Shown piece by piece: positions 25,503 through 33,391 of a DNA stretch of 64,000 nt. The stretch is from Deltaproteobacteria bacterium. GTDB lineage: Bacteria; Desulfobacterota; Dissulfuribacteria; Dissulfuribacterales; UBA3076. The number at the start of each line of letters is the position of its first letter. The first letter of the stretch is position 1. The notes under the pieces were generated by a model. It did not search any database. It was not told the DNA's origin and saw only the letters and a list, made by a program, of their open reading frames with translations. The stretch covers positions 1 through 64,000 of the forward strand of contig JAGYNZ010000011.1 of the NCBI GenBank assembly GCA_018399745.1, in the 5' to 3' direction. Position numbers and translations under genes: made by a program.

Positions 25503-26885
25503 ATGTCTAGTATCAGTTTGTTAAATACTGCTAGAGAAGGATTATCAAGCCATCAGACTGCGATAAATTTAACTGGAAGCAATATTACCAACGTTAATAC
25601 ACCAGGATATACAAGGCAGGTGGCTGTATTTAGTTCGCTGGGTTGCGTTAATGTAGGGGCAGGTCAAGTCCAGCTCGGCGTCGAGATAGAAAAAATAGGG
25701 AGAGTTTATGACAGGTTTCTTGGAGTCCAAATTAATGATAAAATGAACGATTTGGGCTACAGCAAAGCGAAGAAGGGAATACTTGAAAAGGTTGAAATCA
25801 TTTTTAATGAAAGTGATGGTGACGGTATCAGCGAACTGTTAGATAAGTTCTGGAGTTCCTGGGAGGATCTTTCAGCGAATCCCTCTGGCATTGTTGAACG
25901 ACACGCCCTGGTCTCAGCTGCTCAGAATTTGGCCTCTGTATTTCGTTCAAGCAGTGATGAGCTCGTTTCTGTGCAAAATGATGCAAATACAGAAATATCC
26001 GGCTTAATAGGTCAGGCTAACAGTTATATGTCAGATATAGCCGATTTAAACATGAAAATCGGGGCTATGAGAACAGGCAAGGGTGATGCAAATAATCTTA
26101 GAGATAAGAGAGATGAGGCCTTAAAGGGGCTGGCTGAGATTTTTGATTTTCAGTACCTGGAGGATTCAAATGGTGCAATAAATGTTTTTTTGCCTAATGG
26201 TATGCCTCTTGTAATGGGCGACAGGATCTGGGAATTGGATGTGGAGCCTAATCCTGCCAATTCTTCTTTTTACGATGTTGTTTTTAAGGATGACACGACA
26301 GCAGTGCTTCATGATACGGTAACAAAAGGCAAGCTGGCTGGATTTTTAGAGATTCGTGATACCAAAATAGCAAATTATTTAGATGATCTCAATAGTTTAG
26401 CCGCTTCTATCATTGCCGAAGTCAATAATCGACATCAATTGGGCTATGATATGGGTCAGAATCTGGGTGGGGGCTTTTTTGAACCAGCTACAGAGGCTGA
26501 AAATATGCGCGTTAGTTCTGATATCTTAGAAGATGTAAATAAAATAGCTGCCTCAGAGACAGTTAACGGTGACGGCGGCAACGCCGAGCTTATCGGGGCC
26601 TTCAAAGACGGACTTTTCATGAATAGCGGTACCTCGACCTTCAATGATTATTATGCCTCTTTTGTAGGAAAGGTTGGTCAGGATCTTGCGGGAGAGGAGA
26701 GGGGGCTTGATCATCATACAAATCTCATGAATCAGTTGGTAAACAAAAGAGAGGGCATATCCGGCGTGTCGATCGATGAAGAAATGACGAATCTTATAAA
26801 GTATCAATTCGGCTATAATTCGGCAGCCAGGCTCTGCAATGTTGCAGATGAGTTAATAGATACCTTATTGAATCTGGTACGATAA
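25503..26885 (+). CDS. flgK: Hook-filament junction protein FlgK (HAP1)
   Basis: 460 aa. It begins MSSISLLNTAREGLSSHQTAINLTG with the rod-family motif SNITNVNTPGYTRQ, includes SYMSDIADLNMKIGAMRTGKGDANNLRDKRDEAL, and ends in the conserved YNSAARLCNVADELIDTLLNLVR helix. FlgK is the first hook-associated protein between hook and filament. It is placed between its chaperone gene flgN and flgL. Confidence 0.95.
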   Translation: MSSISLLNTAREGLSSHQTAINLTGSNITNVNTPGYTRQVAVFSSLGCVNVGAGQVQLGVEIEKIGRVYDRFLGVQINDKMNDLGYSKAKKGILEKVEIIFNESDGDGISELLDKFWSSWEDLSANPSGIVERHALVSAAQNLASVFRSSSDELVSVQNDANTEISGLIGQANSYMSDIADLNMKIGAMRTGKGDANNLRDKRDEALKGLAEIFDFQYLEDSNGAINVFLPNGMPLVMGDRIWELDVEPNPANSSFYDVVFKDDTTAVLHDTVTKGKLAGFLEIRDTKIANYLDDLNSLAASIIAEVNNRHQLGYDMGQNLGGGFFEPATEAENMRVSSDILEDVNKIAASETVNGDGGNAELIGAFKDGLFMNSGTSTFNDYYASFVGKVGQDLAGEERGLDHHTNLMNQLVNKREGISGVSIDEEMTNLIKYQFGYNSAARLCNVADELIDTLLNLVR

Positions 26886-26929
26886 AATGAAAAACAGGAG
26901 ACCTGAAGCAGTTTAAGAGGGGTTGTCTT

Positions 26930-28399
26930 ATGGCAATACGTGTATCAGAAAACATGAAGTTCAATACCATGGTCAACAACCTGTTTCGGGTTCAAGACAG
27001 CTATAATGAAATTATGGAGAAGATGGCCACTCAAAAAAGGATCAACAGGCCATCGGACGATCCTATCGGCATGAGTCGAGTGCTGAGTCTTCGAAAGTCC
27101 AAGGCATCTGTTGAGCAGTACAGCCGGAATATTGATAATTGTAATTCCTGGATTGAGATTACCGAATCAAAGCTAAACAGCGTTAATGAACTCTTAATTG
27201 ATGCCAAAGAAATAGCTATTGCCCAGTCAACGGCAACCGCTTCGGCCGAGACACGAAACATATCGGCTGTAGCTGTACAACAGATTATAGATGAAATGCT
27301 TTCCCTCGCCAATTCAAAATATGGGGATCGTTATCTTTTTTCAGGAACCAGGATGGACGAAGCCCCTTTTTTATCCAGCTATACAGACAGCAGCAGAATA
27401 GGTAATTTTATTGCAGCCGATGACAATGCCTTTGATGGAGATGTAACAGCCGGCGGGACTTATACAGGCGCTCCTTATGTTGTGAGGATCGTTGCAGGCG
27501 GGGCCTTGGGTGAGGCAACATATGAGGTCTCTGACGATGGCGGAAGTACCTGGGGCCCCTCGTCAACAATCCCTGCCTCAGGGGCGATTTCGCTGCCTGG
27601 CGGACTTGACATGACTTTTCATGATAACGGGGCAAATCAACTCGAGACGGGTAATACCTTTGCCTTATGTACAGTTAAAACAGCCGAGGATAATGCCTTT
27701 GACGGGGAGGTGACTGCCAGTGGCAGTTATACAGGTTCTCAAAACAAGACCTATGCGGTGAAGATTGTAGATTCCGGCTCATTTGCCGACGCAACTTACC
27801 GGGTCTCCAGTGATGGCGGAAAGACCTGGGGCAGCCTGGCGACTGACCTGGATACAGGAACGATTAACCTGGGTGAGGGAATAGACGTGACCTTTACCGC
27901 AGGAACGACTGATTTGACTGCGAACGACATCTTTTATGTCAATGCATTTTCCCCTGGTTATTATAACGGCAACAATGAAGAATTTTCTATTACTATAGGC
28001 AGAGACACGTCTTTTAACTATTCTATTTCAGGGGAATCGATTTTTACAGACAAAACAGGAGGGAATGTAGATATATTTAAGGTCCTCAACGATTTGAAAG
28101 ATTCCCTGGAGGCCAATGACCCTGATGGTGTTGCAGCTCAATTGGAGAACATTGAAAATGCATCAGGACAGGTGAATGAAAACATTGCCAGATGCGGCAC
28201 AAGGATGAATCGTCTGGAAATAGCAGAAAACAACATGGCAGATCTTGAATATAATCTAACCAGGCTTATTTCTGATACGGAGGATGCGGATATTACTGAA
28301 ATTGCCACGGAGCTGGCCATGAAAGAGATTACCTTAAAGGCAGCTTATGCAATGGCATCAGAGATGGGAGGTCTTACAATACTCGATTTTCTTAAATAA
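26930..28399 (+). CDS. flgL: Hook-filament junction protein FlgL (HAP3) with duplicated inserted domain
   Basis: 489 aa, considerably longer than the common size of about 300. The flagellin-like N-terminus ([19 protein letters not shown], residues 4-22) and C-terminus ([22 protein letters not shown]) are complete. Between them, two tandem units of about 85 residues (164-247 and 253-337) share DNAFDG(D/E)VTA.G.YTG, AT(Y)..S.DGG.TWG and a GLDMTF / GIDVTF strand. They appear to be a recently duplicated beta-rich surface domain. The gene is 44 bp after flgK and 11 bp before csrA. Confidence 0.93.
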   Translation: MAIRVSENMKFNTMVNNLFRVQDSYNEIMEKMATQKRINRPSDDPIGMSRVLSLRKSKASVEQYSRNIDNCNSWIEITESKLNSVNELLIDAKEIAIAQSTATASAETRNISAVAVQQIIDEMLSLANSKYGDRYLFSGTRMDEAPFLSSYTDSSRIGNFIAADDNAFDGDVTAGGTYTGAPYVVRIVAGGALGEATYEVSDDGGSTWGPSSTIPASGAISLPGGLDMTFHDNGANQLETGNTFALCTVKTAEDNAFDGEVTASGSYTGSQNKTYAVKIVDSGSFADATYRVSSDGGKTWGSLATDLDTGTINLGEGIDVTFTAGTTDLTANDIFYVNAFSPGYYNGNNEEFSITIGRDTSFNYSISGESIFTDKTGGNVDIFKVLNDLKDSLEANDPDGVAAQLENIENASGQVNENIARCGTRMNRLEIAENNMADLEYNLTRLISDTEDADITEIATELAMKEITLKAAYAMASEMGGLTILDFLK

Positions 28400-28410
28400 G
28401 TGGGAGAAAA

Positions 28411-28662
28411 ATGCTGATCCTGACAAGGAAGTTAGGCGAAACAATCAGAATAGCCGATGACATCAAGATTACTTTTTTAGAGGTTAAGGGCAGACAGCTG
28501 AGGATAGGGATAGATGCCCCGAAACATATCTCTGTTCATCGTGAGGAAGTTTACCAAATGATTCAAAAACAGAATATTCTGGCGGCAGAATATGACAGCC
28601 CTGGGGACAATAAATTATCTCATATATGGAATAGATTAATCCAGGAAAAGGAGAAACTTTAG
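28411..28662 (+). CDS. csrA: Post-transcriptional regulator CsrA
   Basis: 83 aa. It starts [20 protein letters not shown] and contains [19 protein letters not shown], including the RNA-binding strand and the Arg in HREE, as in all CsrA proteins; the tail is about 20 residues longer than the commonest forms. CsrA binds GGA motifs in mRNA leaders and blocks ribosome access. The adjacent gene encodes its antagonist FliW, and two CsrA-type sites are visible in the fliC leader (36741-36780). Its stop shares one base with the fliW start. Confidence 0.95.
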   Translation: MLILTRKLGETIRIADDIKITFLEVKGRQLRIGIDAPKHISVHREEVYQMIQKQNILAAEYDSPGDNKLSHIWNRLIQEKEKL

Positions 28663-29150
28663 TGAGGCTTGCCACTATCCGCTTCGGAGAAATCGATATA
28701 GATGAATCCAAGGCCATTTTGTTCAAAGCAGGTATATTGGGTTTTGAACATTTAAAGAGATATGTATTTCTACTGCAGGATAAAGGGGTTTTATTCTGGT
28801 GGCTTCAATCTGTTGATGATGGTTCAGTAGCCTTTGTTGTTACCAATCCCTTTGTTATTAAACCGGACTATAAACCGGTTATTCAGGATAATGATTTAGA
28901 ATTGCTCCAAGCAGAATCGCCTCAGGATATATTTCTGATGTCAATTGTAACGATTCGTCCTGATCCATTTAAGGTAACAGCAAATCTGAGGGCTCCAATC
29001 GTAATAAATTCAAAAAATAAACTGGCGAAACAGATTATCCTTGATAGACCGGATTATCCTATCCAATATTCCATAATGGATAATAAGCTGATTTTAGGAG
29101 AGGAATTTTACAGGGAAGAAGAGATGATCGCTTCTGCTCTGGCCATATAA
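28662..29150 (+). CDS. fliW: Flagellar assembly factor FliW
   Basis: 162 aa from GTG 28662, overlapping the csrA stop by one base and preceded by AAAGGAGAAA. The motifs ILGFEHLKRYVFL, FWWLQSVDDGSVAFVVTNPF and NLRAPIVINSKNKLAKQIILD are typical of FliW. FliW binds either flagellin or CsrA; when cytoplasmic flagellin is low it sequesters CsrA and allows fliC translation. The csrA-fliW coupling and the sites in the fliC leader support that circuit here. Confidence 0.95.
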   Translation: MRLATIRFGEIDIDESKAILFKAGILGFEHLKRYVFLLQDKGVLFWWLQSVDDGSVAFVVTNPFVIKPDYKPVIQDNDLELLQAESPQDIFLMSIVTIRPDPFKVTANLRAPIVINSKNKLAKQIILDRPDYPIQYSIMDNKLILGEEFYREEEMIASALAI

Positions 29151-29551
29151 ATGGGCGGTCCAAACGATTCCCTCCTGATCATTTGATTATGATGTACAAA
29201 GGCCCCTGGGGCATCAGGCCAAGGGCCTGGCCGGGGCGCTGCTTACTCCTGCCAGCAGCTGTTCTATAGGACCATTATTCTGATGATTCAATCTATTCAG
29301 GGACATCCCTCATCAAATTCGCACAGCCGTCAATCAGTCGAATCCTGACGGATCAAGGACTGCCAGAACGCCTTTACTCCTCCCTGAGAATCTGCAGATA
29401 GAGAAAACAATAAGGTAAATCAAGATTTCAGTTTAATCATAGCAATGAAATTTTGTGGGAATACTATTAAAAATATTTCAGAGAAAGATCTCTTAACCAG
29501 TCAAGTCCCAATGTTCGGCAATATAGCAGACAGCACAGGATCGTCAAGGAA
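29151..29551. other. Gap after fliW with a GC-rich hairpin
   Basis: About 400 bases with no credible gene. A GC-rich imperfect palindrome lies at 29202-29236, including CAGGCC / GGCCTG at 29215-29229 inside GCCCCTGG / CCGGGGC arms. It lacks a T run, so it is not a standard terminator. No known promoter class with correct spacing was recognised. This gap begins the accessory segment between fliW and flaG. Confidence 0.5.
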
Positions 29552-30106
29552 ATGGCAGAAGTCAATAAGCCAATGTCGAATATCGGCTTCAGGCTAATGA
29601 AGCTCATATTCAAGGTTCGCGATTTTCTAGCACCTCGTTTGGATGTCTTAAAGGAAGCGGAAATACAATGCGGATTCTCCGTACTCGATTTCGGCTGCGG
29701 CCCTGGGAGTTACGTTGCACCACTCGTGGAAATGGTGGGGCCTTCCGGCAGGATTTATGCCCTCGATATACATCCCATTGCTGCTCAAGAGATCGAGAGG
29801 ATGGCGAAAAGCAAAGGGTTTGAGAACATCTTGACCATCGAGTCTGGTTGTCGCACAGGGCTCCCGGACAATAGTGTGGACACGGTCCTGTTGTATGATG
29901 TATTCCATAATCTTGTCTGCCCGGATGAAGTCCTGCGAGAAATCCACAGGGTGCTGAAAGATGACGGGACATTGTCTTTCAGCGACCACCATATGAAAGA
30001 GGAAGAGGTGCTCACCGGGGTGACTGGCTCTGGTATATTCAGATTTGTGAGAAAGGGCAGAAAGACATACAGTTTCGCGAAAGCAAATTATCAGACGAAG
30101 TTTTAA
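29552..30106 (+). CDS. Class I SAM-dependent methyltransferase
   Basis: 184 aa. The SAM-binding motif VLDFGCGPGSYV (about residues 45-56) is followed by IYALDIHPIA (motif II), LPDNSVDTVLLYDVFHNL and LREIHRVLKDDGTLSFSDHHM (motifs IV and V). It is a small methyltransferase-11/UbiE-like domain protein with no added domain to show its substrate. The C-terminal KGRKTYSFAK is typical of a close subgroup in anaerobes. It is not a flagellar gene and sits in an accessory insert between fliW and flaG. Confidence 0.8.
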   Translation: MAEVNKPMSNIGFRLMKLIFKVRDFLAPRLDVLKEAEIQCGFSVLDFGCGPGSYVAPLVEMVGPSGRIYALDIHPIAAQEIERMAKSKGFENILTIESGCRTGLPDNSVDTVLLYDVFHNLVCPDEVLREIHRVLKDDGTLSFSDHHMKEEEVLTGVTGSGIFRFVRKGRKTYSFAKANYQTKF

Positions 30107-30413
30107 AACATCGCCGAACGAGACGCGGCCATGGCAATAGCCGCACCTGCTCCGCTTTGATTAAGCAGGCAGGTAATACTGTTATGAAATATAAAAAGAA
30201 TTCTAAATTTTCCTTTCTGATTTTATTGGTCTTATCTTCATAATATTAAATAAAAAATACCGTTACTTTGATTTTTTCATTAAATCCGTGCATGGATTTT
30301 TGTGATTTGCAGTATTCTTAAAAAAAGTAGAGTCAGGTTAATATATGAGGAAGGTTTAGGTGAACCTTTCAGATACTGGATAAAGAGAAAATTTTTGGAG
30401 AAAATAAAAAATC
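30107..30413. other. Gap between methyltransferases with several hairpins
   Basis: About 300 AT-rich bases without a gene. Short inverted repeats include GCGGC / GCCGC (30125-30144), CCTGCT / AGCAGG (30146-30169), AAATCC / GGATTT followed by T's (30282-30301), and AAGGTT / AACCTT (30351-30368). The first pair of hairpins directly follows the upstream methyltransferase. None is strong enough to call a terminator or riboswitch. Confidence 0.45.
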
Positions 30414-31187
30414 ATGGTTGATGAAAATAGATCAATTCACGAGTTTGATTTTAAATTAATCTGCGAATATTTTTCGGGCATGGAACGACAAGGGCCCGGG
30501 AGCCCCGAAGTAACTATTAAAGCCTTGAGCTTTATTGATAATCTGACAAACGAATCAAAAATTGCTGATATAGGCTGTGGCACCGGTGGTCAGACTGTGG
30601 TGATGGCCGAACATACGTCAGGACATATTACCGGCATTGATTTGTTTGCCGACTTTATAGATATTTTAAATGCTAATATCAAGAGGCTGAATCTCCAGAA
30701 TAGAGTGGATGGTGTTGTTGGTTCAATGGACAATCTTTCTTTTCAAAACGAAGAGCTAGATTTAATCTGGTCGGAAGGGGCAATCTATAATATCGGGTTT
30801 GAACGGGGCATGAAGGAATGGCATAAATTCCTGAAAAAAGGTGGTTTTATTGCCGTTTCAGAAGCTTCCTGGTTCACTGAAAAGCGGCCTGCCGAAATCG
30901 ATAGGTTTTGGAAAGATGCTTATCCGGAGATGGGCATCATTTCAGATAAAGTCAAACAGATGGAAAAAGCCGGATATGTTCCAGTGGCTACTTTTGTCTT
31001 ACCTGAAAACTGCTGGACTGAACATTTTTATGCTCCGCAGGCTTTAGCCCAGGAAAATTTTCTGAAAAAATATGCAGGCAATAAAAACGCCGAAGATCTG
31101 GTGAAGAATGAAAGACATGAAGCCGAATTATATTATAAATATAAAGAGTTTTACGGATATGTATTCTACATAGGGAAAAAATTCTAG
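30414..31187 (+). CDS. Class I SAM-dependent methyltransferase
   Basis: 257 aa. Motif I is [13 protein letters not shown] (about 48-60), motif [14 protein letters not shown], then [34 protein letters not shown] and a [10 protein letters not shown] strand. The longer C-terminal part with EHFYAPQ and a Tyr-rich end [15 protein letters not shown] is complete. It resembles small-molecule methyltransferases of the methyltransferase-11 group; the substrate is unknown. Its stop lies about 10 bases before a truncated higB fragment. Confidence 0.8.
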   Translation: MVDENRSIHEFDFKLICEYFSGMERQGPGSPEVTIKALSFIDNLTNESKIADIGCGTGGQTVVMAEHTSGHITGIDLFADFIDILNANIKRLNLQNRVDGVVGSMDNLSFQNEELDLIWSEGAIYNIGFERGMKEWHKFLKKGGFIAVSEASWFTEKRPAEIDRFWKDAYPEMGIISDKVKQMEKAGYVPVATFVLPENCWTEHFYAPQALAQENFLKKYAGNKNAEDLVKNERHEAELYYKYKEFYGYVFYIGKKF

Positions 31188-31197
31188 ATCGACTCAA

Positions 31198-31362
31198 AGT
31201 GCAAATGAAGTGAAAGACATGAACTATCCCGATTCAAATCTTCATAAATTAACAGGAGATAAAAAAGATCAATATGCAGTAAAAGTTTCAGGAAACTGGA
31301 GAATATTTTTTGAGTTCTTTGATGGAGATGCCTATGTCGTCGATTATGATGATTATCATTAA
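31198..31362 (+). pseudogene. higB: Truncated HigB/RelE-family toxin remnant
   Basis: Only the C-terminal half of a HigB toxin remains. From ATG 31219 the frame encodes 47 residues MNYPDSNLHKLTGDKKDQYA, then VKVSGNWRIFFEFFDGDAYVVDYDDYH, which matches the conserved end of HigB (LH.LKGD...V.VSGNWR..F.F..GDAY.VDY.DYH). The preceding codons (SANEVKD) also fit the family, but the first 40-50 residues are missing and the upstream methyltransferase ends at 31187. The toxin is therefore very likely inactive. It lies 12 bp before higA, the normal HigBA order. Confidence 0.85.
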
Positions 31363-31374
31363 AGATTTGATATT

Positions 31375-31773
31375 ATGAATAAAATGAACCCTAAACCAAC
31401 ACATCCCGGCCGAATTATTCAGGAGCACTATTTAAAGTCATTGTACATAACAGTCACAGAAATGTCTTCAATCCTCAGTGTGTCCAGAAAAACGCTATCA
31501 AAAATCATAAACGGAAGAGGATCTATAACCCCTGATATGGCTCTTCGACTGGGGAGAGTCTTTGATACTACACCTGAATTATGGATGAATTTGCAAAAAA
31601 ATTATGATTTATGGCAAGCCAAGCATAGGTCAGAAGATTGGAAAAAAGTTAAGCCCCTCTCGTCAAAACAACTTTATGCAAATATTCAAAAAACAGCGAA
31701 TAACCCAATGAACCAGACGGGTCATAAAACCGCTTGTCTGGTTATCGGAAATGTTGAACGGCAAGCATTCTAG
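31375..31773 (+). CDS. higA: HigA-family antitoxin (orphan)
   Basis: 132 aa. The XRE-type helix-turn-helix domain runs from THPGRIIQEHYLKS to RVFDTTPELWMNLQKNYDLWQ (about residues 8-82), exactly the HigA pattern. The usual protein ends soon after EDWKKVKPL; the last 30 residues here are encoded by an attC-like hairpin at 31698-31759 and have no HigA character. With the toxin truncated, this is an orphan antitoxin or DNA-binding relic. It may still bind its own upstream region. Confidence 0.9.
   Translation: MNKMNPKPTHPGRIIQEHYLKSLYITVTEMSSILSVSRKTLSKIINGRGSITPDMALRLGRVFDTTPELWMNLQKNYDLWQAKHRSEDWKKVKPLSSKQLYANIQKTANNPMNQTGHKTACLVIGNVERQAF
31698..31759 (+). other. attC-like integron recombination site at the 3' end of higA
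   Basis: GAATAAC (31698-31704) and GTTGAAC (31753-31759) occupy the R'' and R' box positions, the latter fitting GTTRRRY. Inner boxes AACCAGAC (31711-31718) and GTCTGGTT (31736-31743) are perfect inverted copies. The total of 62 bp, the boxes with spacers and the overlap with the end of the cassette ORF match attC architecture. The R'' box is imperfect (AAT instead of YYY), so a decayed site or a coincidental hairpin cannot be excluded. Confidence 0.5.
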
Positions 31774-31973
31774 AATTATTTTTTACCAAGACTTTCGGGC
31801 AGGCTTATGGCTTCAGGGATATGGAGTATTTCAGACTCCGGCTGTATCATATCTCTACTAAGAGATAGGCGTTGACCGGATGGACGGAAAGGCATAAATA
31901 TTTTGGGATAATCAAGACCTGTTATACAGATGCAACGTCAAATTTTCTGTTTCAGACAATAATGACAGAGTTT

Positions 31974-32327
31974 TTAGACTTTTTTGTCGAAAAGTATACC
32001 TATCATCTCGTCAATTTTGGCAGCCAGGTCCAGTATTTGTTCCGGCGGAATCTGTCTTATAAGTTTTCCGGTTTCCTGTTCGGTCACATTTACCATAGTA
32101 CGGCCTGTTTCCTCGTGCATTAAAAATTGAAGATTTATGTCATGCATTATATGTATATTTTGCTGTATCTGATTCAATAAGGATGATGAGACCTCAGCAG
32201 CCTGCGTCTGCTTTTTAATTGGCTCATTCTGATCAGATAAGGTCTTTCGGGGCTTGGCCACGAGAGAATCTGTGCTATCCCTCACTGGAATGCCATAGCT
32301 GATGTTTTTTACATTTTCTACCATCAT
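31974..32327 (-). CDS. flaG: FlaG family flagellar protein
   Basis: 117 aa on the minus strand, with GGAG about 9 bp before two adjacent ATGs. The C-terminal half LQFLMHEETGRTMVNVTEQETGKLIRQIPPEQILDLAAKIDEMIGI is the FlaG domain; the N-terminal part is variable and polar. FlaG affects filament length in several polarly flagellated bacteria. It is the last gene of the minus-strand fliD-fliT-fliS-flaG group. Confidence 0.93.
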   Translation of the reverse strand: MMVENVKNISYGIPVRDSTDSLVAKPRKTLSDQNEPIKKQTQAAEVSSSLLNQIQQNIHIMHDINLQFLMHEETGRTMVNVTEQETGKLIRQIPPEQILDLAAKIDEMIGILFDKKV

Positions 32328-32466
32328 TTTATTTTACTCCTTTTTTATCTATTGGCAGTAGCTGGGCGGCGATATTCCCTTCAGCCTCAGGTCTTGACGA
32401 TGCTTAGGCAAAATATATGTAGATTCAAGATTCTTAATCATGATTTTACGCATATTTACATAAGCT

Positions 32467-32910
32467 TCAGACTGCCAGACAAAACCCCTTCTGTGTTTCG
32501 TATTTCTCGACCTCAGGATAAAAAGGCACTTCAGAGTTTTCTTTATTCAATGCTCCTTCGAATCCGTCTTTAAGTTCAGTGATAAGGGTTTCCACCTCAT
32601 CCAGGGCCTCGGTATTACTATCTATATTTGCAACGGTCAGCCGGCTCATCATGTACTGGTACAGTCTGGAGAGATTTTCAGCCAGAGGGCCTCCATTTTC
32701 CCTGTCCAGAGCGCAGTCAAGCTCTGTAAGGATCGCCATGATCTTTGAGATGTTCTCGCCCTTTATTTTGGGACTTTGCTCTTCAATCCCTGTGCGTGCA
32801 AATCTAACAAATTTGAGCGCACCGTCATAAAGCATCAATAAGACCTTGTCTTTCCTGTCAGTTATATGGATCATTGAATTATTATAGGCTGTGTAAGCAC
32901 TGCCTGTCAT
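32467..32910 (-). CDS. fliS: Flagellin chaperone FliS
   Basis: 147 aa with GGAGAA upstream of ATG 32910. It is an all-helical protein with KDKVLLMLYDGALKFVRFARTGIEE, ENISKIMAILTELDCALDRENGG and LSRLYQYMMSRLTVANI, all conserved in FliS. FliS binds the flagellin C-terminus before export and prevents early polymerisation. Its neighbours fliD, a FliT-like gene and flaG are the usual late-gene set. Confidence 0.94.
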   Translation of the reverse strand: MTGSAYTAYNNSMIHITDRKDKVLLMLYDGALKFVRFARTGIEEQSPKIKGENISKIMAILTELDCALDRENGGPLAENLSRLYQYMMSRLTVANIDSNTEALDEVETLITELKDGFEGALNKENSEVPFYPEVEKYETQKGFCLAV

Positions 32911-32925
32911 AATGAGTTCTCCTTT

Positions 32926-33273
32926 TTAAATTTCAGAATGCGGTGTCGCGATACCTCGGTATTGATCGTTTTTGGTATAGGCAGCCGAGGCCTTTTTTTT
33001 CTTTTCAAACATTACGAGCTGTTGGCTCAGCTCATCCAGATATTTGCCGATTTCCGCAGCGACCTCGTTAACCTGTGCACGTGCCTTTTCTACCAGATCC
33101 AGCAGATCAGTATCCTGGCTCAGGCCTTTCTGCTCGAGCTTATTCATTACATTCCTGTGTTCTTCGGCCAACTCCATGAACGTTTGCGCATCGTCCTGAC
33201 CAAGGGCCGCCTTTACTCTGGCATTAAGATTAAGAAGGCGCGTGTACAAAATTTTATATGTCTCAGGTTGCAA
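32926..33273 (-). CDS. FliT-like flagellar chaperone
   Basis: 115 aa from a TTG start at 33273, supported by GAGGGGAG 6 bases upstream. It is wholly helical: YKILYTRLLNLNARVKAAL, then FMELAEEHRNVMNKLEQKGL and a long final helix. Size, helix content and position between fliD and fliS match FliT, the FliD chaperone, but sequence conservation is weak in this family. The last about 20 residues are polar and probably unstructured. Confidence 0.6.
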   Translation of the reverse strand: MQPETYKILYTRLLNLNARVKAALGQDDAQTFMELAEEHRNVMNKLEQKGLSQDTDLLDLVEKARAQVNEVAAEIGKYLDELSQQLVMFEKKKKASAAYTKNDQYRGIATPHSEI

Positions 33274-33391
33274 TGCTTACTCCCCTCTTCTGTTATTTCC
33301 GATTTGTTCTCCGTGTTATTGTTTAATATATTTTAATGGTCGGCGTATTTTGGGGTCTTTATCACATGAGCCACTTTTTATACGCAGGTAT

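Noticed and set aside
29610-29972. Open frame of about 120 codons antisense to the first methyltransferase
   Set aside because: It lies wholly opposite a gene with clear methyltransferase motifs, has no ribosome site and an unnatural Arg/Pro/His-rich composition.
31872-32123. Plus-strand frame of 83 codons entering flaG from its 3' side
   Set aside because: Most of it is antisense to the conserved FlaG domain and it has no recognisable features.
33339-33361. TAAAGACC...GCCGACC on the minus strand upstream of the FliT-like gene, like a FliA promoter
   Set aside because: The spacing is 13 instead of 15 and the -10 box is incomplete.
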